From: Pseudovirgaria hyperparasitica
Lineage: Eukaryota; Ascomycota; Dothideomycetes; Acrospermales; Acrospermaceae
Direction: 5' to 3'
NCBI RefSeq assembly: GCF_010093815.1
Contig: NW_022985558.1
Span: forward strand, 523,038-587,037
Length of the DNA: 64,000 nt
In this document: positions 33,755 through 44,580 of the stretch, one piece after another
Layout: each line of letters begins with the position of its first letter
Numbering within the stretch: the first letter of the stretch is position 1
Notes under the pieces: model-generated
Databases searched by the model: none
The model's input: only the letters and a program-made list of their open reading frames with translations
What the model was told of the DNA's origin: nothing
Program-made: the position numbers and the translations under genes

Positions 33755-34440
33755 TTGGTGGTTGCTGACTGACATGGACGTCGACAGGCTTCTACGGTGC
33801 GTAAGCCTGGTGTTTACTTGTGGATTCGCCACATTGTGGCTTGATCGCGGGAGATAGAAGTGCCCGACGCCCCGACTGCCGATGCACTTTCGCATCCGAA
33901 TCTGAAAAGTCGACTCTGCAGTAGATATGTGAGGTCTCTAGTCGGACCCGAATGTGGTCTTACTGTACGCGTTCTGCGATGAGTCAGATATGATGGATAT
34001 ACCGAGACTACGCGTCTATCAGGATCTATTTTATGAATGCCATTCCGACTAGAAACGCCCGCATCAACTACTAGGCCGAATTCGGTTAGAGGAGCCCTAC
34101 AATGATCTAAGCTTAAAGTAGTAGTGTTGAATACCTATCTATCGCTCTGAGGTAGATAGAATTATCATAGAGCTAAGTCGATATTCCAAATTTTGCATAA
34201 AACTTGGATCTCATATATACTTGATATAGACTAAACGTCTATTTAATGTACTATGTGTGGTCTACTGTAACTTTGTAGGGCACTAGCTAGCAGGTATAGC
34301 ATTCATACCTGTAGCTACGTCACAACGCCGTAGTGGGGCAGCAGGCGCTGGGTGCAGTGTAGGCTAGGTACTCACTCGCACGCAATCCTGGATTCAAGCA
34401 TCAACAAACAACTTCACTCAGAATCTAAGCAGCCAGCGGA
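33755..34440. promoter_or_regulatory. Divergent upstream region with AT-rich hairpin block
   Basis: Upstream DNA shared by HSP20 and the SRPBCC gene. The part at 34030-34330 is AT-rich with short inverted repeats. No gene seen. Confidence 0.4.
34284..34317. repeat. Near-perfect inverted repeat (hairpin)
   Basis: Arms TAGCTAGCAGGTAT and ATACCTGTAGCTA pair over 13 bp with one bulged G, around a 7-base loop. A smaller one (CTATCTA / TAGATAG) lies at 34135-34159. Confidence 0.75.
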
Positions 34441-35004
34441 ATGTCTGACCGAATCCCCACCTCCACCTCCGTCGTCGAGTCAGCCGTCATTGACGCCCCG
34501 TTCAGCGATGTCTGGCACTTGATCAAGCTCCAGGACTTCTCAAAGTTCTGGTCTAGTCTCACCACCAGTGAATTCGTCAAGGGAGCTTCCCCGGAGACCG
34601 ACATCGTCAAGTGGGCTTTCAAGGATGGAACCGAGCTGGAGGTCAAGCAGGAAGCACATTCTGTATGTATAGTGATGGGCTCGTCGAGCATATCGCTAAC
34701 TGTGGATGTGTTAGTCCATCGACTACTACATCACCTACTCTGTCATCTCCTCGCAGCCTGCATTGACGTACTCGTCCGTCATCAGCACAATCAAGCTCTT
34801 TCCTGTCACTTCTGGAACGCACGAAGGTCAGACCTTTGTTCAATGGTCGGGAAACTTCTCTAGCGATGCCGATGCTGGTAAGTAACTCTGGATTATCCTG
34901 TATGTTTACGTATCGCTGATCATGGCATAGGTGTGATCGAGGATGCAAAGTACAAGCGCCGCGAAGCTCTAGCCGATCTTGCCAAAGTTGTTTGCAAGAA
35001 GTAG
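34441..35004 (+). CDS. SRPBCC (Bet v 1-like/polyketide cyclase 2) family protein
   Basis: Three exons, 34441-34662, 34715-34877 and 34931-35004; 152 residues. The helix-grip fold is recognised from the N-terminal pattern VVESAVIDAPFSDVWHLIKL, then FSKFW, a basic/acidic beta region, YSSVISTIKLFPVTSGTHEG, TFVQWSGNFSSDADA and the long C-terminal helix AKYKRREALADLAKVVCKK. SRPBCC proteins bind hydrophobic ligands in a deep pocket; plant relatives include PR-10 and abscisic-acid receptors. Ligand and role here are unknown. No signal peptide, so probably cytosolic. Both introns are about 52 bp GT-AG, and splicing is supported by the restored C-terminal helix. Confidence 0.82.
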
Positions 35005-36490
35005 AGAACTACTGAACGAAGCACACCTCTTCACGATAAGATCGCATGGACGGATGTTGGAGAGTGGCTAGGGACTGGATTGAAAAGACATGAGTTACGA
35101 CAACGAGTAGCCTATCTGTAGAACGAAGGCGTCGAAAGCAATGAATATAAGAACATAAGGGCAATAGCATTACCATTAACAACACATTGACTAGCGCGAC
35201 CATTGACATAACCATCTTCCTTGACTATGGCCATAAATTGCAACACACGGAACAAACCGCTATCCGTGCCACATATGCTGACGATTCAAGATCATTTACA
35301 GTATCATCGTGATGACCTAGGTTCGTTAACATCCTAGTCGCAAGAAACTTTACACACGTCTCAGACTTTGCTGTACCCCTGACCACACCAGGGGTATCGT
35401 TTATTCGCCACGTTAGGTCCTGCCAGACCAAGACTATAACTACAAGCATTTTCTGCATTCCCCGGCATCACGTCAATTCTTCAGCCTCTTTGGAATTAGC
35501 GCAGATAGATCATCTAGTTTAATACGGCGATACAATTTCAAGTCAATGCCCCATGGTCAAGCCTTGCAAACACAAGAAGCTTGATTGACTTACGCGTCCC
35601 CACTCTATACTACATACTGATCCGAACTTCAGGCCTACCGCGTGGCATACTTTTCAGTAAGCGTTCCAGTCTCAACGTGGGCTTCCTATATGAAAAATCA
35701 TATACTAGTATCATCACAGGTAGGCGTCAATGTAACGAGAGCAGGATCAGATTCTGGTAATTGCGAGGCGCCCGGCGCATGAACCAGAGCATCAATCCCA
35801 GACTTACCCTAGTCCAAAGCAACACTTGATATCCGTTGCGAACTCAAAGACAACCGTGATGATCTGCGATAGTGTTGTTCAACATCAAGCTCTCGGACAG
35901 CTGCTGATGCTGGGTAGGTTCGAGCCAAAATTGAAGAAGTTCAATGCACATACTAGGATGACGGTGAATTTCTTCCCACGTTCGAGCATGGGTGAGGGGA
36001 TCTACGATAGGAGTACCCGACAGTATATCCTTTGACCCTGTCTGTGTTCTCATCAACACCGTTCCAGTGGTACTCATGTTGCACCACATTTCTACATTCT
36101 GCTCCGATTCGACTTCATAAGCCACCACTTTATCTTCACCGGGCAAGATGCGAAGATCCCACAAGATTAAGTACTCTGGCCTTCTCCATGAAGCTATAGC
36201 TAGACTCCGAGATATATTCGCGCTGTCCGGCGTCGACCCTACTATCACTTGTAATAAACCTTTGGCACGGAACAATATACACCGATACAGCAAGTCCGGA
36301 AACGCATTCCGTAACCAGTAGCTGTTATGTTGCATCACTCGTACACCGCGATGGCACACTCGACGAAGACAAGAGCAGACATCCAAGTATAAAAACAACA
36401 ACATTTCGCGTCTTTCGAAATACCTCACTAGCAACCAAGTCCTACAATCTCCAGTCTTTCGCTATCTACGCTATCCATCTGTGATCGACC
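35005..36490. other. Intergenic, no supported gene
   Basis: A minus-strand open frame at 35844-36434 (first ATG near 36404) is unbroken for over 180 codons but shows no known domain, and its 5' end runs into the promoter of the proline-rich gene. It may be chance or a relic. Nothing else seen. Confidence 0.4.
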
Positions 36491-37116
36491 ATGGTCGCAA
36501 TCAAGGCTCTGTTCCTAGCCTTCGCCGCCATTGGCGCCGTCGCTGCCATCCCCGTCGAAGTCAGTCGCACATACACTCGATAAGGTATACTAACTTCTCA
36601 GACTGATTGCTTCACAGGCTGCTTCCCGCCTCCCTAAGCTTCCCCCAAACTTCCCAGTAAGGCATCTCGGCGCATGTATTCGCTCATGTCTAGTCTAATC
36701 CACTATCCAGACCTTCACTCGCCCCCCACCACCACCTCCATCCGGCGTTCGTCCTGCACTCTCTCCGCATCTACATTACACAAAAGACTAACAGCACATA
36801 CACCAGACTCCTCCTCCCTTTCCCCCTCCTCCACGTCCCTCGGGTGTATGTCCCCCCCCTCTCTCTCTCTCCCCTTTCTCATGTCTTGTCTTGTCTTGTC
36901 TTGTCCCCTCTAGTCTCTCTCACTCAGTCCGTACCATATCGAGACTTTAACACTTTCTGCGAATAGACTCCCCCACCTAGACCCCCACCTCCTTCTGGCC
37001 TGGCCCGTCGTGCGCCCCCTCCCAGCTTCTCCAGACCACCGCCTCCTCCCCCGAGTGGGACACCTGGACCGAGGCCGCCGAGGCCTCAGCCTACTCCGAC
37101 TGCGTCGTTTTTGTAG
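36491..37116 (+). CDS. Small secreted proline-rich protein built from repeated exons
   Basis: Five exons, all phase 0: 36491-36559, 36618-36656, 36711-36746, 36807-36845 and 36967-37116; 110 residues. Exon 1 is a signal peptide (MVAIKALFLAFAAIGAVAA). The next exons encode AASRLPKLPPNFP, TFTRPPPPPPSG, TPPPFPPPPRPSG and a last one opening TPPPRPPPPSG and later repeating RPPPPPPSGTPGPR. The mature protein has no cysteine and is about half proline. Introns 1-3 are 54-60 bp with CTAAC/CTAAT branch sites; intron 3 has a weak GTTCGT donor. Intron 4 (121 bp) holds a GTCTT repeat. I infer an extracellular or wall protein, perhaps surface-active or an effector; no family is recognised. The exon model is my reading and needs transcript support. 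Confidence 0.65.
36883..36905. repeat. (GTCTT)n repeat inside an intron
   Basis: Four to five GTCTT units in intron 4 of the proline-rich gene. Confidence 0.9.
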
Positions 37117-39425
37117 ATGGTTGTGGTGGGATTACTACTACGTCGGGGAATCTTGGATTGGGATGTTATGGTGAGATTTGGAGTGGTGGGTGGTGTATAG
37201 CAACGATTGGGGGAGGATGGAGATTGGATTTTGAATCTAGGTTGGGAGAGGGTTTGGGGGATGTGTTGGGATTGCTGGTTGGGTGCTTTGTTGGGGGTAG
37301 TGTTTATCTTGAATATACAGTCGTTACTGCTGACTTTTTTGCGTTTCGGATGTGGTGGTGGTATGTGCTCGCGCGAGGGAACTCATTTGGATGTATTCAC
37401 AGGTATTGCATTGCCCTATCATATGAGATATTTCACTAACAAAACGCGCGGACTAAGCCTTCACGTTGGCTAACACTGCTGTCCATCATCCCACTCCACC
37501 GCAATAGCAGTCCGTGTGGTAATTCACTACGTCGTCTGATTGTGATAATTGTGTTGTGTGTGTCTCATGTTAAGACCAGATTACGACGCACTTTTCCCCA
37601 ATGTGGGTGTAGGCCCTTGTTCGACTGTGAGACACTCCATGCTACTGGGACAAATCGCATTCAGGAACAGTGCATTTGAATTGACGAATCAGCGGTTTGT
37701 TGAGCGGATTAATTCAAGGAGCTGTCAGAATGCGACTGAGCGTGCTGTGGGTAGTGGTGTTCGAGGCGTTTGCATGGAAGGCAACGGATCTGAGAGTCGG
37801 GAGAGGGGTGGTCACACGAACCGTTCACCTCAGAGCGAGCCTTGCCGACGTTCCTGGACATGAGCTTGTTGTCAGTAAGTGAGTACGTCCTACCAGAGAG
37901 ATGCAGAAGTGGCATATATATAGCACGGGACTTTGTCGTGTACGCAGCAAACAGCAAACATCAATTGGGTTTCAGCCCTATGTGATTGTATTCAGCATTC
38001 TATGGTGCAGCAGCATGTGCACAGATCCCAGAGATTCCGCACCTGATGATATCCGTCAGTCAAAAATGATCTGGTCAAAACAAACGAGCAAATCATATAT
38101 ACAAAGGCGGAGATCAGAATGTGTAAGAAAAAGAACAACATATTTTGAAAAATTCTGTACTTTTGTATGATTTATCCTCATGTGGAATTGGTGTTATTCA
38201 TGAAGGGAATGTGAGGGGGGAGGGGTTCGACTTACCATTTTCTTTGTTGAACGACAATGCCTTCAGCTGGAAAGGCAGAAAGGTGATCCTACAGTTTCTT
38301 GAGGGTGATTCGAGCGGTAAACTCGACAAGTTCATTCGCCACCTGTCAACGTAGCCAGTAAGGCCGCGCGTTTTGTCTGCGGCGTTCACGCCAGTCGACA
38401 AAATTCTGCGGTGATCTAGTGGTGCAGAAAGGTACCAGCCGCGGCATGCGGATTAGTGCGAGTATCACAGTTCATAAAGGGTTGAATGGAGTGAAGATCT
38501 GGAGCTCATTGAGTGATGGAAGAATGTTTGGAGGTGCGAAAGGAATGGCATTTGGGTGGAAGAAATTTGACTGAGTCTTGGCGGCCCGTGCCAATTTGTT
38601 GCCTTGCCTCACTTGTACCTGCAGCCTTACGAGGCTCCTCTTGTGGCTTTCACTTCGTATCTCCCCAAGAACTTACCAAGCTTGACCTTGAAGTCCAAGA
38701 GTATGCATCATACTACTTCTTGCCCTCTCAGCGCTACAATATGAAGCGAATATATTGTCAGAGAGGAATTCGGGAATTTCGAATCGACTTCCCACCGCGG
38801 TCGTTTCTCTTGCTTCTCTGGCGGTCGAGCCAGGCCCGGTCTGCTGGCAATATCGCCTTCAATATGCTAAGAAAAGAACACCTGTCTTAGGTTCGCTTGT
38901 CCTTCCGATCGCACTGCTATGCTATCTTTCACAAGTCTCTACTTGTAAGAGTCCTGTATTGCTATGTCCAAAGAGCTAGGAGAGCATTCAAACCACAATC
39001 TGCTCCTCGGATCAACGAAGTGCATACGTGTGTTTGAACATATCTTGCTTATCTGAGTCGTAACACGGTGGGGAGTCTATGCTATTGGCGAGAGCTTCTG
39101 CGGCCGATCAGCTCTATATCGACATCCGATGTTTCTGGATCTAGTTGCCTTGTATCACTACTGGCGCCAACTACCATTCACACGGCTTTTAAAGGATTCG
39201 GCATGGCTCTCCCAAGACTGGCAACTGGGCCATCTGTTAATGTCATGTCGACATTTACCATACCCCAACGCCATTAAAGCCGCAGTGTATGCGAAGGTGA
39301 CTGTCCTGAATGGGTAAGTCAGCAGATGTGCAGTGTCCGCTTCCCTTAAATGATCACTTCCTGCTGCTTGACTCCAGAAGGGTTCCGTCATGCACTAATC
39401 TTACAACAATAAATCGAGATCAATC
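37117..39425. other. Gene-poor intergenic stretch of 2.3 kb
   Basis: Downstream of the proline-rich gene and upstream of the rhodopsin-domain gene. Short open frames only, with no recognisable protein, RNA gene or transposon. Confidence 0.45.
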
Positions 39426-41293
39426 ATGTTCGACGGCACTGGTACGCCGGCGGGAGTTGAGCAAGCTGCTGTATGTGCTCTTCTGCCTCTTGCTTGGTTG
39501 ACCGTCATCGCCAGATTCTGCAGATTCTGGTATCGTGGAAAACACATCAAGTCGAGATCGATCGGCTGGGACGATTTCTTTATGCTTCTCACCTCGGTCT
39601 GTCATACCTCTTACGGTGTTGAGCACTGTAAACTGACTGAACTGAACAGCTTTTGTTCTCAATCTATTGCGCCTTCATGGTAGTCCTCATCGATCGTGGA
39701 GGATTTCGGAAAAGGCCTCTTGCTGACACGCTCCCGCGGACTGCAATCGTACGTTTTTGTGGCTAATTGAGAGAACCATACTGACGGCCTCATAAGTATG
39801 TTGTATTATCTGAAGTATTCTATATTCTCACCACTATTTTCCTCAAGGTATGGCTGTATCTGACCCTCTGCGTAAACTACACTGACCAAAACTCGCCTCA
39901 AAGGTGTCCATAGGACTCTTCTTTCTGAGAGTTCTATTACGACCTTGGCAAAGATGGGCCTTCTACGTTGCTTTGAGCTTTGCCACTGCTGCTGGTACAA
40001 CATACGCTTTCCTAGCGACCTTCCAGTGTGGTTTGCCTACAAAACTTTTCCAGAACATCATTCACGACAAGTGTTTACCACGTTCGGTCAATCTCGGTTT
40101 CAGCTACATGTACTCGATCACAAATATCATCGCAGACCTGACCTTTGTCTTGATCCCTATATGGATGCTCAGAAACTCGCAGATGGGCCGGCGAGCGAAA
40201 ATCTCCGTGACATTTGTCATTAGTCTCGGGGCCACGTAAGTTACCACATCTATTAATGACAGGATCCCGACTAAAAGACAATTATCGCAGAAGTTCTGTT
40301 GCTAGTATGATTAGGCTTAAATTCATAAACGGTAGTGTTTTTGGGCCAGATTTCTTCCGTATGATACTTGAAACCCCACGTGAGGTACATTAGTTGACGC
40401 TCATCCCAGAGAACGCAAGCAACCTCGCATTCTGGAGCACGATCGAACCAGGGATCGGCATTGTCGCAGGCTCACTTGCCACATTACGCCCACTCCTGAG
40501 AGCCGCTATCTCTCTGGCCTGTCACGGAATCTCAAACACCGTGTCTGGAAGTCGGAGCCAGTCCGGTCACAACAAGGGCTATTCACGTTATGGGAGCGAA
40601 CAGCTTCGCATGTCAACCTTCAAACAGGCCCATGCTCCTGATGGATCTCAGCCTTTCGACGATAACGACAAAAGAAACTCATACACTGCCAATATCAGTG
40701 GTGGAAAGGCCGCACTGTCGCCGCCATTTCCTCCAAAGAATGCGATGTTCAGTTTTTCGTCGACCAAACAGCTCAAAAGATATAACAACCACTTTAATTC
40801 TAACGACTCCACAGCCTCAAGTATCCACAGTCTGAGGGATTCCAAGGCACGCCACCACCGCCGGTATGTATCTCTCACCGACTCCAGCGACCGCGTAGGT
40901 TCAAAGTATTCTAAAATGATGCGCCCCGGCTATCGATCGTCGGTTGCCGTTCCCAAAACGAATCTGAGCTTACGACATCCGAGACACTATCCAAAGAGAT
41001 ATGGGTCAAGCTCATCCGCTCGCGGGCCCAGCCCTGGAAATCTTCGAAGGCACCAGCAAGGGCGTCATCAGCGCTACCAGTCTGATTCAACTGCGGCGAG
41101 CAACACGAGTTTAGATGGCTGGACCCATTCCATGTCCACGGTCAATAGTGATCGCTCAATAAGAAAGGTAGTGGAAGTAGCGATAACCCGAGAGATCAAC
41201 ACTGAAGGCATCGGTCGTCATCGCGCAAACCGTTCACCAAGCGGCGAAACGAACGCCATCGGATCGAAAGGAGTCCACGAGTATATAGCTTGA
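39426..41293 (+). CDS. Rhodopsin-domain (PTH11-like) seven-helix membrane protein
   Basis: Six exons: 39426-39596, 39650-39748, 39797-39847, 39904-40235, 40291-40358 and 40410-41293; 534 residues. The N-terminal ~270 residues hold seven hydrophobic segments with family marks ARFCRFWYRGKHI, GWDDFFMLLTS, KVSIGLFFLRVLLRPWQRWA, NIIADLTFVLIPIWML and AFWSTIEPGIGIVAGSLATL. The long cytosolic tail (about 275-534) is Ser/Arg/His-rich, with probable phosphorylation sites. Fungal proteins of this fold include host- and surface-sensing PTH11-type receptors, but most have no known ligand. There is no N-terminal CFEM domain. Exon 5 is placed to restore GPDFF-Q-NASNLAFWS. All introns are 48-56 bp. Confidence 0.85.
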
Positions 41294-42763
41294 ACCACAG
41301 TCTGCTGGTCATGACCCTGTCACTCGAACGTCTGATATTGTCCGACGAGAAGTGGCGGCGCACAACTCGAATAAGAATCTTCGTGTAAATATCTATTGGC
41401 GTTCAGGGGCGGATATACCCGTTTGCTATCACTTCAGGGATTATTGTCCTCTAATTCACTCTCATCGAATCTTGAATTCTTTTAATATCTTGTGGTATCA
41501 TAGTGACAAACATGCCGAACGTGACCGCCGCATCATAACAACACCGATTTACCCATCAGATGATGAACTCCCACTATGCCTCAGTCACATTTTGACCCGA
41601 CAACCCGCCATTTTAGTGCAGCACATACTGACATGCAATATCATCACACAAACATGTCTATTCTATACATCAGGTAGTAGGCATATCATGTTGTCTAGTT
41701 TCTGTCAATCGGGACGAGCCCGAAAGAAGCCATGAAAGTATATATCCACATACTGGGCTGGAGCCCAGGGGAGAAATTGTTCCCGTCAACAGTGTGGGAG
41801 CGTGATAGAGCATGCGACCATAAAGAAGGACAAGAAAGGAAACAGACAACAATCGCGATGCACTCGACGCGAAATCTAAACAGCACCATGGGTCTGCATT
41901 CAGCAATCTTTATGAAAGAGATTGGCGCCACTTGTACTATGTATGTATCCGCAAGCTGAGAAAAATGTCCGGGGATCGAGTGTAGGCAAGAAACTCTCCC
42001 ATTCACGCACGGCTATACTAACGACGGCAGTGGATATGAGGGCATTAGTAATGGATATAGTAACTCCATGGCAGTGGTATGAATTACAGATTGTATTCTA
42101 GACCGCTGTTGGAGTATCCGCCGCGAAGTCGTCGCTATCCGTAGTGCCCATCACTGTCCTCGGTCTAGGCATTAGTTGGATGGTATTATGTTTTGCTACG
42201 TTGACCTTCAAAGGATTTACACCATGTGGATTGCTGAATATGACAGACGACACACTGTCATGTGAGATGGTTCTAGATGATTAGACTGATTTGATCGTGA
42301 GACTTCGAGAAGTTGGTTATTGTCGCAGCAGGTTCTTAGGGGAGAAAGTCACATCGATCAGACAGTCTTGAGTACGAGTGTTAAAATTTGAATAAGCTTT
42401 CAGGGGTACGTAATTACTGTTCGTACCGTCATTTCAGGCAATAGCGAATAGCCTGATATTTGAACTGCCGTCGAGCCTCTACAACTAAATTCTCAAGACC
42501 AACTACTCGAGTCAGACTCTGGGTTGACGTTTTGATTAACTTCAGTATTCCATTACCCGTCTAAATGACTTGACCTACGACCTCTAAGCTCCATGCAGTG
42601 CAGCTCTTTGACGGTCCATGGACCACCTCTCGTGCTTCCATAATGACTGGACACGAGTTTTGCTGATCTATGAGTGTGGTTTGTCGGTATATAGCCCGAC
42701 CATTACTCAGATTCTCCACTCCAGCAGACTATAGATATGCTTTCCGTCTTAAAAGTCGAATTT
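41294..42763. other. Convergent intergenic region
   Basis: 1.47 kb between the 3' ends of the rhodopsin-domain and fructosamine kinase genes. Nothing recognisable. Confidence 0.45.
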
Positions 42764-44294
42764 TCACTCACATCTCAGCGCGGAATTCCATGTATCGGCC
42801 TGAGCAGAACTTACGTCCTTTCCGTCGTCTTGTAATGCGTCAGGATGGCCTCCATCTACAAATGTATCGACCAACGTCCTCAGCTCTGACTTGAGTCTGG
42901 AGCTGTTAGCGTATGGTATGATATGCTGATTATACGAAACTTCGCCTTACATGTCGCGAAAACGCTCAACCTCGAAATACATAATCGAGAGAAGTACGTG
43001 GAACTTCATAGCATACACGGCATTTCTCTGGTCGAATTCGTCGATGGGCTCTGATAACGAGTGAAGTTTTTTATACTCTTCAATCGCCGGTTGTCTCAAG
43101 TTGTACCTTGGATTTCGACAGATCCCAAGGTCCGCTAGCTAATGATTAGAGCGGTAATCCCACAGCTCCGGACAAGTACTCACCTTCGTGGTGTCCCCAA
43201 AACGCACATGCGTCAAACATGCACACTCCAGTGCCATCAGCGCGAGGCTTAATATTCCCAGGCCATAGATCAGAGTGTATCAAACACGGTGTCACTGTTC
43301 TCCCGTGACTTTCGAGTGGGCCCAGGTATCTAGGAATGACGCTCTGGAGGAAGATCTCACTCAAACGCGCCATTTCTAGATCCTCCTCGTGTTTATTGGC
43401 CTCCTGATCAAACAGCCCGCGCATTTGCTGTGTCCAGAAGTCTACCCAAGACATGTTCCAGGAGTTGTTCACGGGTACATTAGCCAGGTGTGTGGTTACG
43501 TCAAACCCAAATCGAGTTGAAGGGCCCCGCCCCATGCTCCGCGTGTGTAATAGAGACACGGCAGCGGCCCACTCTCGTGGGCTCAGGATATCGTCCTTCA
43601 TCTTCACGTACTCGCAAAGATAGAAGTGCGTGTTGGGGTCAGTAGAGTACGTTCCAAATGCAAGGGGCTGCGGAACCAATTCGGGAACAAAGGCATGTAC
43701 TTCCGAATCTGCGGCGTAAGACCCCGACATCATTGACAAGCCCTTTGGCCCAGATGCTTCCTGGAAGCGCTTCAGCTCTGATCGGGGCTCCATAAGGATT
43801 GGAGGTGAGACCTTCTACGCTACTCATTAGGTGTGTCTAGTATCGTACCTATTGACACTTACTTTGAAGTATTTAACTATTCGACCATCTCGAAGCTACG
43901 CAATTACTCTTAGCGGTACGTTGGGAACGCGAAAAGCGACGTGGCAAGACAGAAAAATCATGCTTTCTGGCTTTTGAAGGAGAAGCTGTAGAGCCGAGAG
44001 CATAAGAGAATCTGGCAGTGGGAAGATTGACATGGCATGAACCTCTGGTACTTACAAGTACTCGTATCTTGAGAGTACCAATCCATATACTCGGTCCAGA
44101 TTGTGTGACAGCGATGATCTTGCTTCCTGGTGGCAGCTCTACGAACATTTCAATCAGCCTTGCCGGTACATTCCTCGCCGTCAAGACATTGCAACACCAA
44201 TGAGCAGGCGCCACATACTCTCAACTACAGCATCGTCTATATTGACGTCAAGCTTAACTCTTTTCCGGTTCATCGCGATAGTTGACATGGGCAT
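42764..44294 (-). CDS. Fructosamine/ketosamine 3-kinase family protein
   Basis: Six exons in my reading: 44219-44294, 44056-44138, 43863-43895, 43184-43814, 42951-43134 and 42764-42902; about 381 residues. The family phosphorylates sugar residues attached to protein or free amines (Amadori products), making them unstable and so deglycating them. Seen: EKLPPGSKIIAVTQSGPSIW, RDGRIVKYFK, LAFGTYSTDPNTHFYLCEY, the catalytic CLIHSDLWPGN and MFDACAFWGHHE, then RNPRYNLRQPAIEEYKKLH. Exon 1 is assigned because splicing at GAGA|GTATGT...TCGTAG joins DDAVVE to KLPPG as in relatives. The last exon (RLKSELRTLVDTF) also fits the family, but its end is uncertain because GTAAGT follows GGAAAGGAC. It shares 286 bp with the divergent MFS gene. 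Confidence 0.82.
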
Positions 44295-44580
44295 AGACCC
44301 GAAAAATCGGAATTCGAATGGAATACAAACGCACGAAGCCACAAACGACGGAGAAATAGGCCGTTTGGGAATGAAAGGGGAGCGTGTAGGCAGCGGATTG
44401 TTTGCCACGACTCGCGGAAGCAAGGACACGAATTTGACCCCTCACGAGCCAGGTCTGAGGTAACGCAGCGTCAGCTGATTCCCAGGAGACTTGAAACATC
44501 ATGCCACAAGGTCGAAGTCTAAATCTTGTTTTTAGGTCTTCCTCTCTCGGCTGATCTCGTGTCAGACAACTGCTGCAAAC
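44295..44580. promoter_or_regulatory. Shared divergent promoter, fructosamine kinase / MFS
   Basis: 286 bp between the two start codons in opposite directions. No specific element identified. Confidence 0.5.

Noticed and set aside
35844-36404. About 187-residue minus-strand frame
   Set aside because: Unbroken but without any family mark; its start overlaps the promoter of the proline-rich gene. It might be real or a relic, but I cannot support it.
38223-38240. GGTTCGACTTACC-like string resembling a tRNA B box
   Set aside because: No matching A box or acceptor stem at the right distance.
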